DNA of 64,000 nt from Melanocharis versteri (Eukaryota > Chordata > Aves > Passeriformes > Melanocharitidae), in the NCBI GenBank assembly GCA_013397845.1, contig VZTG01006775.1, positions 100,073 through 164,072 of the forward strand, written 5' to 3'. Below, piece after piece: positions 62,444-64,000 of this stretch. Every line of letters begins with the position of its first letter. Within the stretch, counting starts at the first letter, position 1. The notes under the pieces are model-generated. The model saw nothing but the letters and a program-made list of their open reading frames with translations, did no database searches and was not told the origin of the DNA. The position numbers and the translations under genes were made by a program.

Positions 62444-63290
62444 AAACAAAGCATGCACTGAACTCCACTGCTGCCTCATACACTTTGTGGCTTTTTCCCC
62501 TGGATTATTGTGGTGTGTGTAGACTACAGCAGTGACTGGGAGATACTCGTTGAGAGCAAAGTCTCTCCCAAGCCTGTAAGACACCTAAAGCAGTAGATAC
62601 CTTATGCTATGAAAACAGAATGGTAGTGCATTCTTCAGGGATATTATTTTTCCACAGCTTTAACATACCACCAAACCTGTTTGGATCCATCCTATCATCA
62701 GTGTCTGTTCGGTTCATTAATTGCTTAATTTATAAAAGTGTTTGAAATTTTACTTCACATCAACCTGTATTACCAGTACAGGCTGCATCATTAAAATCCA
62801 GTAAATTACATATTTTGTGATACTTCCTCATAACTGTTATGAAAACAGCCTTGCTAAATACTTCATTAGGAAGAAGAATATCTGCTACTCTTTCATTTAA
62901 TATTTCTGAACAGAATTGAAATAAATCTGTTTAAGGGATTCCCTACATGGCTCCTCAATCTCAAAAGTGTTTTAAGAACACAGGACCAGGTGCATGACTG
63001 TGCTGAAGTACCTAACTAAACTCTGTCCATGGATCTTTGCAGAGAAGGGTGATGATTTCACATGAGCTATGAGCCTAAGTCTCCTTAAAATAGATTAGTT
63101 AAACATGCAGGCTGCTGAATTTCTCTGCAAGTCAATCAACTGAAGCATCTGAATGTTAATACTCACATGAGCAGAGCTGCTCACATGGGTGAGTGTTTGC
63201 AGGAGGCAACACCTGAACAACACAGACAGGCACTGTTCAAATAATTCATTTACAGTTCTTATGGGAACCAGCGAGGTTGTTCTGTCATAA

Positions 63291-63324
63291 TATTTATTTG
63301 TTTATTTATTTATTTATTATTTAG
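63291..63324. repeat. (TTTA)n microsatellite
   Basis: About eight TTTA units with one TTTG interruption. Confidence 0.9.
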
Positions 63325-64000
63325 AACAGACTCATTCTCATCTAAAGAATCAGCAGAAACTTCTATGAATCCCCTACAGAACAGACTTCTAAATCTAGCT
63401 CTGAAAACAACATCTGAAGAAACTTACAGGCTCTTCTGGGTCACATTCCTTGCCTCTTAAATATGGATACAATTTTCTTAGATACATGTAGCAGCTTTCA
63501 CAGTTTGTTTGTTTTTTCTCCTCCCATAATTACTGTTATTTCCTTCTAACTTCAGAAGTCAAGGTGTCTCAGAATTGACATCTTTCAGAATTAGTTACAG
63601 CACAGATGAGACATCTTAAAATTCTGGCAATTAAATAACAGTTTTTACAAGTACTAAACTTCATTCATGTTAAGTACCACATCCTAAATTACTACTCCTT
63701 TTTAAAATCAGGAGAAGCTCAGCATAAATTACAGTATCACAAACATATTTAGAACTTGACCTGACCTTGCAGTCTGAAATCAAGGGAACCTTCTGGTGGC
63801 CTGGCATTTCTCTTTTCAGGTCCATCTGTGAAAATGGCACTGTGCCACTGCTTACAAGGTGGGGTGCAAGATTCAACAGTGCACAGGAAGCAAACCCAGG
63901 GCAGGCAGCAGCCCCTTCAACAGGAACTAGAGCTATGCACAGCCAGGAGAAATCACAATGGCCTTTTTTTTTTTTTTTTTTTTCCAATTAATATTAAGAA

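Larger units (their letters stand above)
47598..64000 (-). other. ABLIM1 intron upstream of the LIM4 exon (over 16 kb, 5' end not seen)
   Basis: I searched both strands for LIM exons (paired CxxC and HxxC codons next to splice sites) and found none. Recognisable content is a CpG cluster at 61.6-61.75 kb, a possible MIR near 51.17 kb, a 21-bp tandem repeat at 62.4 kb, a TTTA microsatellite at 63.3 kb and poly(T) runs at 58404-58420 and 63964-63983. The rest is unique AT-rich DNA. Confidence 0.7.

Noticed and set aside
1..64000. tRNA, rRNA, CRISPR, operon or phage-like systems
   Set aside because: I found no cloverleaf with tRNA boxes, no spaced direct-repeat array and no run of adjacent same-strand genes. 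The window is one intron-rich vertebrate gene.

Overview
This is vertebrate nuclear DNA, almost certainly from a bird and possibly a passerine. It contains part of one large gene, ABLIM1 (actin-binding LIM protein 1), read on the minus strand. The organism call rests on five things: short protein-coding exons bounded by GT/AG sites in AT-rich introns, introns more compact than I would expect in a mammal, a CR1-type LINE 3' end, degraded MIR fragments, and a short solo LTR with a 6-bp target duplication. There are no bacterial-type operons, RNA genes, CRISPR arrays or mobile coding genes. Most long open frames are chance or antisense frames.

Layout, following transcription from right to left. 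Positions 64000-47598 are one intron, whose upstream exons (most of the LIM domains) lie outside the window. It holds a CpG cluster near 61.6 kb. Exons follow at 47.5 kb and 42.9 kb (second half of LIM4), 33.8, 31.6, 26.4, 25.1, 22.7 (a GC-rich cassette), 17.0, 14.6, 12.2, 10.35, 10.1, 8.75, 8.4, 7.66 (an 8-nt microexon), 6.35, 3.6 and 2.2 kb. The last carries the stop codon at 2171-2173. From 2170 to 1 is 3' UTR, and its end is not seen. The 18 coding exons join in one frame of about 517 codons including the stop. They encode the end of LIM4, the abLIM anchor/linker region, a charged coiled-coil-like stretch and the C-terminal villin headpiece.

Within the introns I can support these elements: an ERVK-like solo LTR (29449-29783, antisense to the gene) beside a strong CpG island and a CCCTG repeat near 29 kb; MIR remnants; one CR1 3' end; and several small tandem or inverted repeats. 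There is one 23-base assembly gap (25688-25710) and one isolated N (29109).

I see no new multi-gene system. The points most worth a second look are splicing features of ABLIM1: an 8-nt microexon needed to keep the frame, a GC-AG intron, tandem acceptors (including a NAGNAG), a GC-rich cassette exon whose first half looks unlike the mammalian exon, and two CpG islands that could start short isoforms. Comparisons with mammalian ABLIM1 come from memory of that protein, not from an alignment.
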